A stretch of DNA of 64,000 bases from Flavobacterium sp. CYK-55 (GTDB lineage Bacteria > Bacteroidota > Bacteroidia > Flavobacteriales > Flavobacteriaceae), in assembly GCF_018413465.1 (NCBI RefSeq), contig NZ_JAHCDK010000005.1:118180-182179 (forward strand), written 5' to 3'. Every line of letters begins with the position of its first letter. Position 1 is the stretch's first letter. This document shows positions 51,564 to 60,209 of this stretch, in pieces. The notes beneath the pieces are model-generated. The model did not search any database and was not told where the DNA came from. It saw nothing but the letters and a program-made list of their open reading frames with translations. The translations under genes and the position numbers were made by a program.

Positions 51564-52955
51564 TTATAAACCATCCACTGAAACAGAAACTTCGCCATTC
51601 ACGCGCAAGAAACCAATAATGGCTTTGTTGGTAAGCTGAAATTTCTGAAAATCAATTTCTTTCGTTGTTCCATTGATATAAACGCCGGGCATAGGGCTGT
51701 AGTTTTTGAGGTATTTCTGCAAACTGCTCTGACCTTCGGCCAAGTTGGGCGCAATAGAATAACGACAAGCTTGTTGCATTTTTTTCAAAACATATCCTTG
51801 AGCAAGCCAATTGGCCGTTTTGAGCAATCTGCTTTTGGTGTCAAGTACGTAATCTAATTGGTCAAAAAACATTTCTTTACTAGCGTTGTTATATTGCGGA
51901 AAGCCCGATAAATATATCGTTCCGTTAACACTGCCCAACAAATCAAGGGCAATAATCAGTTTGCCGTCTTTATGCCAAAGCGCTACATTTTGAACGGTTA
52001 CTTTTTTTCCGTCTGAACCAAATTCCTGACCGGCAAAGTTCTGGGTCATGATTTTTGAGGCTTGCTCATAAGTTGAAACCGCAACAATATTGGCCGAAAC
52101 ATGTTCGGGCATTTTACTTACCGGTTTGAGCATTATTTTTGAGCGATCAAATTTACCAAGAGGTTTGTTACCCATAACAGTTTCCATTTCGCATTTGAGG
52201 CCCATATCAAAAGTAACCTGCTCGCGAACCAATTGCGCATCAGTTGTATACAACTCCAGAGGATTGATCCTGAGCCAGCTCTTATATTGCGGGCTCATCT
52301 CAAACGGAGTGCAGATTTTGTCAAGCGCATCAAGTACTTGGGGTTTGAAATCCATTGATTTGGAAATGGCAGCATCAATGCTTTTTTCAATTTTTGATTT
52401 AAAGAATTTAATGGTCGGATTGATGGCATAAGTAATCGGAACGGCTTTTCCGAGTACGTTTACCGTTGGGCTTTCGTTCCAATCAAGTGATTTGAATTCG
52501 GTTTGGGTGCTGAGTTTCCAGTTTGATAAATTTACATCGCTGAGCAAAGTCACCACACCGTTAAAGTTAAATTCTTTAGTGTTGTAAAGAGCAATGCCCA
52601 AACGGTCAGTTCCGATGCGGTATTTGATCAGCGCTTTGAGCGGAAGTGTTGTTTTGATTTTACCTCCTACATTTTGCAAATGGATAGGCGCTTGCTTCCA
52701 GATTTTGATCTCACAATCGTCATCTTCAATATTGCTGTCGTCATAAATCAATCCGTTGAGTGATTTATTGACCTGATTTTCGATGTCTTGAATTTTGATT
52801 TTTACAGGAAGATTGATGTATGAAACCGCAGCGTCATAGAGTAGCGGGGCGGCATCATCCGGTTCGGGTTTGAGTGCTTCAATTTTTTGGGTTGAACTGC
52901 ATCCGGTCAAAAGTCCAAAAAGCAACAAGACAAAACAACGCAAAAGCTTTTTCAT
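51564..52955 (-). CDS. DUF4403 family lipoprotein
   Basis: A 463-aa lipoprotein with signal MKKLLRCFVLLLFGLLTG and lipidated Cys19 in LTGCSS. The soluble part is beta-rich with repeated text such as INLPVKIKIQDIENQVNKSLNGLIYDD (about 47-73) and TVQNVALWHKDGKLIIALDLLGSVNGTIYLSG, typical of DUF4403, whose architecture suggests a tubular lipid-binding or BPI-like fold; that function is inferred, not proven. The start MKKLLRC is preferred over an in-frame ATG 15 codons upstream because it begins the lipoprotein signal, and the -7 box at 52976 lies upstream of it. It is a single-gene unit facing the oxidase cluster. Confidence 0.85.
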   Translation of the reverse strand: MKKLLRCFVLLLFGLLTGCSSTQKIEALKPEPDDAAPLLYDAAVSYINLPVKIKIQDIENQVNKSLNGLIYDDSNIEDDDCEIKIWKQAPIHLQNVGGKIKTTLPLKALIKYRIGTDRLGIALYNTKEFNFNGVVTLLSDVNLSNWKLSTQTEFKSLDWNESPTVNVLGKAVPITYAINPTIKFFKSKIEKSIDAAISKSMDFKPQVLDALDKICTPFEMSPQYKSWLRINPLELYTTDAQLVREQVTFDMGLKCEMETVMGNKPLGKFDRSKIMLKPVSKMPEHVSANIVAVSTYEQASKIMTQNFAGQEFGSDGKKVTVQNVALWHKDGKLIIALDLLGSVNGTIYLSGFPQYNNASKEMFFDQLDYVLDTKSRLLKTANWLAQGYVLKKMQQACRYSIAPNLAEGQSSLQKYLKNYSPMPGVYINGTTKEIDFQKFQLTNKAIIGFLRVNGEVSVSVDGL

Positions 52956-52975
52956 GAAGATTAATTTTCTGAACG

Positions 52976-52983
52976 CAAAAGTA
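52976..52983 (-). promoter_or_regulatory. Promoter -7 box of the DUF4403 gene
   Basis: The minus strand reads TACTTTTG, a perfect TAnnTTTG box 20 bases upstream of the ATG at 52955. Confidence 0.58.
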
Positions 52984-53055
52984 GTCAAACCCAAAAACAA
53001 ACTAAAGTCTGTAACAAAAAATAAAGCCCGCTGACTAAAGGTTTCTTGAAAGGCG

Positions 53056-53102
53056 TTTCTGATTCAGAAATTATGAGATTATCTTGATTTCTCGATTCAG
53101 AA
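53056..53102. promoter_or_regulatory. Duplicated candidate operator upstream of the TolC-HlyD operon
   Basis: TTTCTGATTCAGAA (53056-53069) and TTTCTCGATTCAGAA (53088-53102) are direct repeats differing by one inserted C. The first is also a perfect palindrome TTTCTG-N3-CAGAAA (53056-53070). The second sits where the -33 region of the promoter at 53118 should be. A regulator site is likely, but no regulator gene is adjacent. Confidence 0.5.
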
Positions 53103-53117
53103 TTCAAAATGGAATAA

Positions 53118-53125
53118 TACCTTTG
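53118..53125 (+). promoter_or_regulatory. Promoter -7 box of the TolC-HlyD operon
   Basis: TACCTTTG is a perfect TAnnTTTG box 19 bases upstream of the TolC-family ATG at 53145. Confidence 0.65.
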
Positions 53126-53144
53126 TAAAGCTTTCTAATTCTAT

Positions 53145-54587
53145 ATGAAAAAGATACTATTTCTCACTTTTTTTGCTTTGATGTTTGAACAGATTTTTGC
53201 TCAAACCGTCGAAAAAAGATGGACGCTTCAAGAATGCGTTCAGTATGCTCTAGAGCACAACATTACCATCAAACAATCTGAACTTGATAAGCAGTTGGCT
53301 GAAATTGACCAAAAAAGTGCGGTAGGGAATTTTCTTCCTTCGTTCAATTCCTCTGCCAGACACAGTTGGAATATCGGTTTGAATCAAAACATCACTACCG
53401 GTGTTTTAGAAAACCAAACCATTCAGTTTACAAGTGTAGGGTTTAACGCCGGAATTGACATTTACAAAGGTTTGCAGAATCAAAATCGCTTGCGCCGATC
53501 AACTTTGGCAGACCTCGCTGCACAATATCAACTCAGTAAAATCAAAGATGACATTTCGCTTAACATTGCCAACGCTTATTTGCAAATCTTGTTCAATAAG
53601 GAAAACCTCAAAGTGCAAAATCAGTTACTGAGTTTGGACGAGCAGCAACTCAAGCGTGCCGAAGCTTTGGTTGATGCGGGTTCTATTCCTAGAGGAGATT
53701 TGCTTGAAAATCAAGCGACCGTGGCCTCAGATCAGCAAAAAGTGATTGTAGCCGAAAATGCGTTATTGATTTCAAAACTCAGTTTGGCGCAACTTTTACA
53801 ACTTGAAAAAATAGATAATTTTGATATCGCTGATTCAGATTATCCCGCCAATCAAAGTTCAGTTATGCTTCAAAAACCTGAAGATGTTTTTCAGAAAGCC
53901 AAAACTTTTCGAATTGAACTCAAAATAGCTGAGACCAATACAAAGCTTGCTGAAAAAGATGTCCAAATCTCACGTGGCGCTTATCAGCCAACTTTGCAAG
54001 GTTTTTATAGTTTTAGTACGCGTGCTTCAAACGCTGATAGAATTACCGGAGCACAGCTCAATACCACCAATCCAACCATTGAAAGCGGAAGTTTTGTTAC
54101 CGTAGATGGTATTACTTATTCGGTTATGCAGCCTAATTTTGAATATTTATTTGGTAAAGCCGAGCCTATGTTTGATCAATTCAGTCTAAACAAAGGACAC
54201 AACTTTGGTATTCAGATGGATATTCCCATTTTTAACGGATTTGCTGCGCGTAATGCGGTTGCCAAATCAAAAGTGATGCTCGAGAAAACCAAAAACGCAC
54301 AAAAACTAAGTGAACTTGATTTGCAAAAAACGGTTTATACAGTTTATACTGATGCACAAGGTGCTTTTAAATCATATGAATCTGCACAACGGGCTTTACA
54401 ATCAAGACAACAAGCATTTGAATACGCTCGCGAAAGATATGCAGTTGGTTTGATGAATAGTTTTGATTTCAATCAGGCGCAAGCACTATATGCCAACGCA
54501 CAATCAGAGGCTTTACGCACTAAATATGACTTTATTTTCAGAACTAAAATTGTTGAACTTTATTTCGGGATTCCGATTTTTAAATAA
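53145..54587 (+). CDS. TolC-family outer-membrane efflux protein
   Basis: A 480-aa outer-membrane factor. Residues 1-19 form a signal peptide (MKKILFLTFFALMFEQIFA); the TolC-family start WTLQECVQYALEHNITIKQSELDKQLAEIDQ (about 26-56) follows, then two long coiled-coil repeats. The second repeat has RIELKIAETNTKLAEKDVQISRGAYQPTLQGFY and the pattern continues to SFDFNQAQALYANAQSEALRTKYDFIFRTKIVELYFG. It forms the trimeric exit duct for a type I or RND/ABC-type efflux machine. It is followed after nine bases by the periplasmic adaptor; no inner-membrane pump gene is in this cluster, so the energising partner is encoded elsewhere. Confidence 0.92.
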   Translation: MKKILFLTFFALMFEQIFAQTVEKRWTLQECVQYALEHNITIKQSELDKQLAEIDQKSAVGNFLPSFNSSARHSWNIGLNQNITTGVLENQTIQFTSVGFNAGIDIYKGLQNQNRLRRSTLADLAAQYQLSKIKDDISLNIANAYLQILFNKENLKVQNQLLSLDEQQLKRAEALVDAGSIPRGDLLENQATVASDQQKVIVAENALLISKLSLAQLLQLEKIDNFDIADSDYPANQSSVMLQKPEDVFQKAKTFRIELKIAETNTKLAEKDVQISRGAYQPTLQGFYSFSTRASNADRITGAQLNTTNPTIESGSFVTVDGITYSVMQPNFEYLFGKAEPMFDQFSLNKGHNFGIQMDIPIFNGFAARNAVAKSKVMLEKTKNAQKLSELDLQKTVYTVYTDAQGAFKSYESAQRALQSRQQAFEYARERYAVGLMNSFDFNQAQALYANAQSEALRTKYDFIFRTKIVELYFGIPIFK

Positions 54588-54596
54588 AAGCTGACC

Positions 54597-55895
54597 ATGT
54601 CAAAAAAGAAACTTTATTATTTTATTGGAGGTGCCATTTTATTGGTTATCGTATTGCTTATTCTCAACAAAAAAGGGATCATCGGAAATCAAGACCACAG
54701 TATTGAGGTTGAAACCGCAAAAGCAGCCGAGATGACGATTATTGAAACCGTATCGGCCACCGGTAAAATTCAGCCTGAAATTGAAGTCAAAATATCTTCT
54801 GAAGTTTCCGGAGAAATCATCGATTTACCGGTAAAAGAAGGGCAAGTGGTTAAAAAAGGCGATTTATTGGTACGCATCAACCCAGATTTATACACTTCTG
54901 GTTATAACCGAACTTTGGCCGGATTATCACAAACCAAAGCCGGGCTTAGCCAAGCAGATGCAACTTATAATGAAGCAAAAGCCAGTTTTGATAGAAGTAA
55001 AACACTTTTTGAAAAAGGCATTATTTCTAAATCAGATTGGGACAAAGCGGTGGCTGCTTTTGAAAATGCCAAAGCTTCAAAACAATCGGCTTATTACAAT
55101 ATGAAAAGCGCCACGGCAACTGTAAACGAAGCCAAAGATAATTTGGGTAGAACCACGATTTACGCTCCGGCAGACGGAACGATTTCGTTGCTCAATGTCG
55201 AGTTGGGTGAACGCGTACTCGGAACCCAACAAATGACAGGAACCGAGCTTTTACGTGTAGCCAATTTGAACAACATGGAAGTTGAAGTTGATGTGAACGA
55301 AAATGACATTGTCAAAATCAACGTGGGTGATTCAGCTCGTGTTGAGGTTGATGCCTATCTAAAAAAACGATTCAGAGGTATAGTTACGAGTATTTCAAAC
55401 TCAGCCAGCACCACTTTAACCGCTGATCAGGTAACCAACTTTAAAGTCAAGGTTAGAATTCTCAAAGAATCTTACCAAGATTTATTGATTGGTAAACCGG
55501 CATCGTATTCCCCATTCCGCCCGGGAATGACCGCTACGGTTGATATTATTACCAAACGAAAAGAAAAAGTTTTAGGGGTTCCGATTAGCGCAGTTGTGGT
55601 TAAAAATGATACAACTGCCACGGTTAAAACCGATATGGGCGCGCCGGCAAATGATGACAAAACCAAACAAAAAAGCGATAAAAAATACGAATGTGTATTT
55701 GTCCGTTCAGGCGATAAAGCCAAAATAAAAGTCGTCAAAACCGGCATTCAAGACGACACCAATATTGAGATTACCCAAGGACTCAAATCTGGTGAAGAAA
55801 TCATCACAGGCCCGTATACAACCGTTACTAAAGATTTAAATTCAGGCGATAAAGTAAAGCTTTCCAATCAAAAACCTTCAGAAGATAAAAAGTAA
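54597..55895 (+). CDS. Periplasmic adaptor of an efflux system (HlyD/MacA type)
   Basis: A 432-aa membrane-fusion protein with one N-terminal transmembrane helix (about 6-23) and a lipoyl-hairpin-barrel layout. Residues about 40-100 and 180-235 are the two lipoyl halves (TIIETVSATGKIQPEIEVKISSEVSGEI and APADGTISLLNVELGERVLG); the coiled-coil hairpin is about 103-178 (SQADATYNEAKASFDRSKTLFEKG). The pattern and the 3-stranded PFRPGMTATVDI ending are closest to MacA-like adaptors of ABC exporters. It should bridge TolC and an inner-membrane ABC pump. Its stop codon TAATGG overlaps the tsaB ATG by one base. Confidence 0.9.
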   Translation: MSKKKLYYFIGGAILLVIVLLILNKKGIIGNQDHSIEVETAKAAEMTIIETVSATGKIQPEIEVKISSEVSGEIIDLPVKEGQVVKKGDLLVRINPDLYTSGYNRTLAGLSQTKAGLSQADATYNEAKASFDRSKTLFEKGIISKSDWDKAVAAFENAKASKQSAYYNMKSATATVNEAKDNLGRTTIYAPADGTISLLNVELGERVLGTQQMTGTELLRVANLNNMEVEVDVNENDIVKINVGDSARVEVDAYLKKRFRGIVTSISNSASTTLTADQVTNFKVKVRILKESYQDLLIGKPASYSPFRPGMTATVDIITKRKEKVLGVPISAVVVKNDTTATVKTDMGAPANDDKTKQKSDKKYECVFVRSGDKAKIKVVKTGIQDDTNIEITQGLKSGEEIITGPYTTVTKDLNSGDKVKLSNQKPSEDKK

Positions 55896-56563
55896 TGGCT
55901 TATATACTCAATATTGAAACAGCCACCAGAAACTGTTCGGTTTCTATTGCGCAGAACGGACAAGTTGTTATACTCAAAGAAGTGGCTGATGAAGGTTATT
56001 CACATGCCGAAAAACTACATGTTTTTATTGAAGAAGTTTTGCTCGAAAGTCAATTGCGTTTTTCAGATTTGCAAGCAGTTGCCGTGAGTCAAGGCCCGGG
56101 CTCATACACCGGTTTGCGCATCGGTGTTTCGGCTGCAAAAGGTTTGTGCTATGCGTTGAATATTCCGCTCATTGCGGTTGATACGTTACAAGTATTAGCA
56201 TCACAAGTAAAGGTTGAGGATGGTTGTGTTGTTCCGATGATTGATGCCCGTAGAATGGAAGTCTACAGCGCTGTGTTTTCGGCTCAAGGACAATTGATTC
56301 GGGGTATTGAAGCCCAAATTATTGATGAAACTTCATTTTTAGAATCTGGCCAGAAATACTATTTTGTAGGCGATTGTCAAAACAAGTGCGCAAGTGTTTT
56401 GTTCGCTGAAAACCACATCTTTATTCCTGAAGTTGTATTTCCGTCAGCACGAGAAATGGCTGAGTTGAGTTATCAAAAATTCTCTCAAAACCAAATTGAA
56501 GACTTGGCTTATTTTGAGCCTTTTTATCTCAAGGATTTCGTTGTAACAACATCAAAAAAATAA
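55895..56563 (+). CDS. tsaB: tRNA threonylcarbamoyladenosine biosynthesis protein TsaB
   Basis: A 222-aa protein of the Kae1/TsaD-like fold that partners TsaD in making the t6A37 modification of ANN-decoding tRNAs. Recognisable text is YILNIETATRNCSVSIAQNG (about 3-22) and AVAVSQGPGSYTGLRIGVSAAKGLCYAL (about 61-88). It overlaps the adaptor stop by one base (TAATG), so its translation is tied to an efflux operon; that arrangement is likely positional. It converges with a minus-strand gene with only three bases between the stops. Confidence 0.93.
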   Translation: MAYILNIETATRNCSVSIAQNGQVVILKEVADEGYSHAEKLHVFIEEVLLESQLRFSDLQAVAVSQGPGSYTGLRIGVSAAKGLCYALNIPLIAVDTLQVLASQVKVEDGCVVPMIDARRMEVYSAVFSAQGQLIRGIEAQIIDETSFLESGQKYYFVGDCQNKCASVLFAENHIFIPEVVFPSAREMAELSYQKFSQNQIEDLAYFEPFYLKDFVVTTSKK

Positions 56564-56566
56564 TGA

Positions 56567-57244
56567 TTATTGAGCAAGAAAGTCAATGATTTTGTTTTGA
56601 TCATATTCAAAATCAATCTTTTGCTCTTTTATAAAGGCTTCAATAGCTTCTTTTTTATCAGCAAACAACTTGGTCAGTTGCTTTTTTGATTCCGGAAATT
56701 CAACTACAGTAGCATCAGGTTTTTTTAAATAAAAAACTTCTTTTTCTTTTGAATACTTGGCAGGCATATCATTTTCAAGTGAGGTTTTGGCCTTTTTGCC
56801 GGGATAAAAACTAATGCGCTCTCTTTTTAAAACGGCCCAATTGTTTTTTTGATATTGTTCAATTAAATATCCTGTATATGACTTTCCGGTGTAATCAATA
56901 TAATTCAGCAACAAATATTTTTTGTTAGAACCTGCAAAAATTATTTTAGGATAAGCCTCGGTTTTGTCTAAAACCAAAGTGTCATTTTTACTGTTGAGAA
57001 ACTCAAATTCATCGCTATAGGCATTGTATCTCACCGCGAACTTAAGCTCTGAGTCATCGATTTTTGCCATAGAAAAAGCTTTGTTGAGATAAGGTGAGCC
57101 TTGTGGTTTTTGAGCAACAAACCGATCCATTCCGGTTATGTGAACGTTGTATGGATTAATTTTTCTTCCGTTTACATCTTTGTTCTGAGCCAACGAAATA
57201 AAATTTAGGCAAACGGCAAATACAAAGGCTAAAAAGGTTTTCAT
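56567..57244 (-). CDS. Unrecognised exported protein
   Basis: I do not recognise this 225-aa protein. Residues 1-19 form a signal peptide (MKTFLAFVFAVCLNFISLA). The mature part is polar and lysine-rich, with a region of beta character (SELKFAVRYNAYSDEFEFLNSKNDTLVLDKTEAYPKIIFAGSNKKYLLLNYI) and a Lys-rich helical end (KEAIEAFIKEQKIDFEYDQNKIIDFLAQ). There is no lipobox or T9SS tail, so it is probably periplasmic. It stands alone between tsaB (convergent, three-base gap) and the MscS gene (same strand, 36-base gap). No function is proposed. Confidence 0.7.
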   Translation of the reverse strand: MKTFLAFVFAVCLNFISLAQNKDVNGRKINPYNVHITGMDRFVAQKPQGSPYLNKAFSMAKIDDSELKFAVRYNAYSDEFEFLNSKNDTLVLDKTEAYPKIIFAGSNKKYLLLNYIDYTGKSYTGYLIEQYQKNNWAVLKRERISFYPGKKAKTSLENDMPAKYSKEKEVFYLKKPDATVVEFPESKKQLTKLFADKKEAIEAFIKEQKIDFEYDQNKIIDFLAQ

Positions 57245-57280
57245 AATAAAATAAATTATAGTTTACCGCAATTTATAAAA

Positions 57281-58105
57281 TTACCGCGATGTCTCTCTTA
57301 CAAACGGTTGATATTTTATATCGGCTTGGTCCAATGCTTTAATGCAATCTTCCAAGATATGTGCTGAAACATCGCCAAAATCTTCGTTTTGTGTCCATGC
57401 TCTAACAGCCAATTTTACACCAGAATCGGTAAGTTCTCGAACAGAAACATTGGGCACCGGGCTTTGTAAAATTTTTGTGTTAGACGTTAAAACTTCGGTG
57501 ATGATATCCTTGGCTTGTTTTAAATTGGTGTCGTATGAAATGCCAATCGTAAGGTCAGTTCTTCGGGTGTTTTGCTGTGAATAATTGATGATAGTTCCGT
57601 TTGACAATGCACCATTGGGCACAAAAATCACTTGATTGTTGGCGGTGAGCAATTGGGTTACAAAAATCTGAATATCGATTACGGTTCCCGATACACCTTG
57701 CGCTTCAATGGTGTCTCCCAATTTAAAAGGCTTGAACAAAATAATGAGCATTCCACCTGCAAAATTTGAAAGCGAACCTTGCAAAGACAAACCAATCGCC
57801 AAACCGGCTGTACCAAGAATAGTTAAGAATGAAGATGATTCGATACCGAGTTTTGAAATCACAGCTATAAACAAAACCAAGCGCAAGCCCCAATAAATAA
57901 TGTCAGATAAAAATTCTATAAGTGTAGGCTCAATTTCGCGCTTGACCATAATTTTTCGCGAAATTTTATTGATCACGCGAATGGCCCAAATGCCCACAAA
58001 AAGCATGATGAGCGCTGCCACAACTTTGGGTGCATAATCAAGCAACAAGTTGAGCAGTGAATCTAAATATTGATCAATAGAACGAATCTCTTGGTGTATT
58101 TTCAT
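57281..58105 (-). CDS. Small-conductance mechanosensitive channel (MscS family)
   Basis: A 274-aa inner-membrane channel that opens under membrane tension to protect against hypo-osmotic shock. It begins MKIHQEIRSIDQYLDSLLNLLL and has three transmembrane helices; TM3 contains FLTILGTAGLAIGLSLQGSLSNFAGGMLIILFKPFKLGD (about 92-130), the Gly/Ala-packed pore-lining sequence of MscS. The beta domain (FVTQLLTANNQVIFVPNGALSNGTIINYS, about 148-176) and C-terminal alpha/beta domain follow. Length is close to E. coli MscS (286 aa). The start is the ATG at 58105; a further in-frame ATG at 58141 lies close to the promoter box. Confidence 0.93.
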   Translation of the reverse strand: MKIHQEIRSIDQYLDSLLNLLLDYAPKVVAALIMLFVGIWAIRVINKISRKIMVKREIEPTLIEFLSDIIYWGLRLVLFIAVISKLGIESSSFLTILGTAGLAIGLSLQGSLSNFAGGMLIILFKPFKLGDTIEAQGVSGTVIDIQIFVTQLLTANNQVIFVPNGALSNGTIINYSQQNTRRTDLTIGISYDTNLKQAKDIITEVLTSNTKILQSPVPNVSVRELTDSGVKLAVRAWTQNEDFGDVSAHILEDCIKALDQADIKYQPFVRETSR

Positions 58106-58152
58106 GGGAGTTTCTAATAAAATTTTCTGGATGCAAAACATAATGATTGGTG

Positions 58153-58160
58153 CAAAAATA
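58153..58160 (-). promoter_or_regulatory. Promoter -7 box of mscS
   Basis: The minus strand reads TATTTTTG, a perfect TAnnTTTG box, 47 bases upstream of the MscS start and three bases after the preceding gene's stop codon. Confidence 0.5.
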
Positions 58161-58162
58161 AA

Positions 58163-60184
58163 TTAATTTGTAATAGATGTTAATTCGTTAAAGGTTGATG
58201 TCAAGTTGTTTTGAGGCAGCTGACAACTTTGATTTTTGCAGATGTAAAACAAATCTTTGTCTGCAACAAAGCGGTCTTTGAGAAACGGAATTTCAGAGTT
58301 TTTTTGCGTTCCTGCCATCCAAACATGCGGTAGATAAGCCGCGTGAAGTTTACGTGCAAATTCAGTTGCTTGTTGGCTGCAAATAGCCAGTTCTTTTTGG
58401 TTGATATCCATATCCATAAAAGCTGAAAGCCAGTTTGAAAACGCACTCGGATAATCAATATTGCCTACCACTTTTTGAATCATTTCTTGGGCTATTTTGC
58501 TGTAATGCGGATGATTGAAATAAACGCTCAGTTGTAATAAATTAGCCGCCATGACTGAGTTAGAAGCCGGAATAACATTGTCTTCAATTTCAAAATGAGG
58601 TGCCACCAAGGCATCTGACAAGTCTGAGGTAAACGAAAGCAAACCTTGCTTTTCATCATAAAAATGTTCCAAACAATAATCGGTGAGTTGTTTGGCTTGT
58701 TTGAGCCAAGACTCGTCAAAAGTTGTCTGGTATAAACAGATAAATGCCGAAATCACGGCGGCGTAATCTTCTAAAAATCCCGGAATACTACTTTTGCCTA
58801 GTTTGTAATTGTGCCATAAAAAACCTTCGGGCGACCATTGTTTTTGGGTAATGAAATGCGTGTTTTTGAGCGCGGTTTCAAGATAAGTTTCATGGCCCAA
58901 AGCTTGATAAGCTTCAAGATAACCTCTGAGCATCCAGGCATTCCATGAAGTCAAACACTTGTCGTCGAGTCTGGGTTTTGAGCGATGTTCGCGCTGTTCA
59001 AAAAGTAGTTTTTCCCAGTGGGATTTGCGCGTTAAAAGTTCGGTTTCATTCAAGTTGAATTCGCGCGCGATTACTTCTAAATGCTGGTTTTGAATCAATA
59101 CGTAGTGGCCGTGTTCCCAATGACCAAATTGGTTGATATTAAAAATTTGAGCAAAAAGATCAAAATCACCGCCGATTAAATTGCGGAGTTCGGTTTCTGT
59201 CCAAACATAAAAAGCGCCTTCTTCAAGATGGCCTGCCGCATTCAAACTGTCAGCATCGAGCGCACTGTAAAAAGCGCCTTCAGCTGTGAGCCATTCGCGG
59301 GATACAAAATTCAGAGTTTTTTCTAGGACCGTTTTGTACAGCGGATTTTGCGTTCGTTTGTAGGCTTGTGCATACAATGAAACGAGTTGCCCGTTGTCAT
59401 AAAGCATTTTTTCAAAGTGCGGAACATGCCAACGCATATCAACCGAGTAGCGCGAAAAACCGCCGTCAACAGTGTCAAAAAGACCGCCCCAAGCCATGCG
59501 TGTTAAGGTTAAATCAACAAATTCTTGCAGCTGCACATCGTTGTTTTGATAGGCATAACGCATCAAAAACGCATAATTGCTCGGCATCATAAATTTGGGT
59601 GCACGCGCCAATCCGCCAAATTCGTGGTCAAAACTTTTTTTCCATTTTTCGATCAGTAAAGCGATGCTTTGTTGTTTGGCCGATTGTTCAGGTTCAGGCA
59701 AAAGACTCATTTGCGCTAAACCCAGTTGCAAACGTTCGGCATAATCAATCATTTTTTCGGGTTGCTCTTGATAGAGTTCTTGCAATTGTTCGAGCGAATT
59801 GATCCATTGGTTTTTTCTGAAATAAGTGCCGCCCCAAACCGGTCTGCCGTCGGGTAAAGCCACAACATTCATAGGCCAGCCGCCTTGTCCGGTCATGATT
59901 TGAAGGGCTTTCATATAAACTGCATCAACATCGGGGCGCTCTTCGCGATCCACTTTGATGTTGACAAAATGCGCGTTCATGACCTGGGCAACTTCGGCAT
60001 CTTCAAAGCTTTCGTGTTCCATAACATGGCACCAATGACAAGCCGAATAACCGATGCTGATCAGGATGAGTTTATTTTGTTCTTGCGCTTGTTGCAGTGC
60101 GCGCGGGTTCCAGGCTTTCCAATGCACGGGATTTTCTGCGTGTTGCAACAAATACGGACTCGTTTCTTGGGATAATTCGTTCAT
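58163..60184 (-). CDS. DUF255/YyaL thioredoxin-domain protein (SSP411-like)
   Basis: A 673-aa cytosolic protein related to YyaL and mammalian spermatogenesis-associated protein 20. The N-terminal thioredoxin-like domain (about residues 1-165) begins with the family signature PYLLQHAENPVHWKAWNPRAL (10-30) and carries SACHWCHVM (Cys49, Cys52) and GGWPMNV (about 104-110). The rest is an (alpha/alpha)6 barrel resembling N-acylglucosamine 2-epimerase (for example RWHVPHFEKMLYDNGQL). The biochemical role is unknown to me. It has no signal peptide. It is preceded by a 144-base gap that holds the nfu terminator and hairpin element copy B. Confidence 0.9.
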   Translation of the reverse strand: MNELSQETSPYLLQHAENPVHWKAWNPRALQQAQEQNKLILISIGYSACHWCHVMEHESFEDAEVAQVMNAHFVNIKVDREERPDVDAVYMKALQIMTGQGGWPMNVVALPDGRPVWGGTYFRKNQWINSLEQLQELYQEQPEKMIDYAERLQLGLAQMSLLPEPEQSAKQQSIALLIEKWKKSFDHEFGGLARAPKFMMPSNYAFLMRYAYQNNDVQLQEFVDLTLTRMAWGGLFDTVDGGFSRYSVDMRWHVPHFEKMLYDNGQLVSLYAQAYKRTQNPLYKTVLEKTLNFVSREWLTAEGAFYSALDADSLNAAGHLEEGAFYVWTETELRNLIGGDFDLFAQIFNINQFGHWEHGHYVLIQNQHLEVIAREFNLNETELLTRKSHWEKLLFEQREHRSKPRLDDKCLTSWNAWMLRGYLEAYQALGHETYLETALKNTHFITQKQWSPEGFLWHNYKLGKSSIPGFLEDYAAVISAFICLYQTTFDESWLKQAKQLTDYCLEHFYDEKQGLLSFTSDLSDALVAPHFEIEDNVIPASNSVMAANLLQLSVYFNHPHYSKIAQEMIQKVVGNIDYPSAFSNWLSAFMDMDINQKELAICSQQATEFARKLHAAYLPHVWMAGTQKNSEIPFLKDRFVADKDLFYICKNQSCQLPQNNLTSTFNELTSITN

Positions 60185-60209
60185 AAACGATGGTTTAAAT
60201 TTGACTCTG

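Noticed and set aside
60194..60201. TAAATTTG on the plus strand
   Set aside because: A perfect promoter box by sequence, but no plus-strand gene follows; likely chance in AT-rich DNA.
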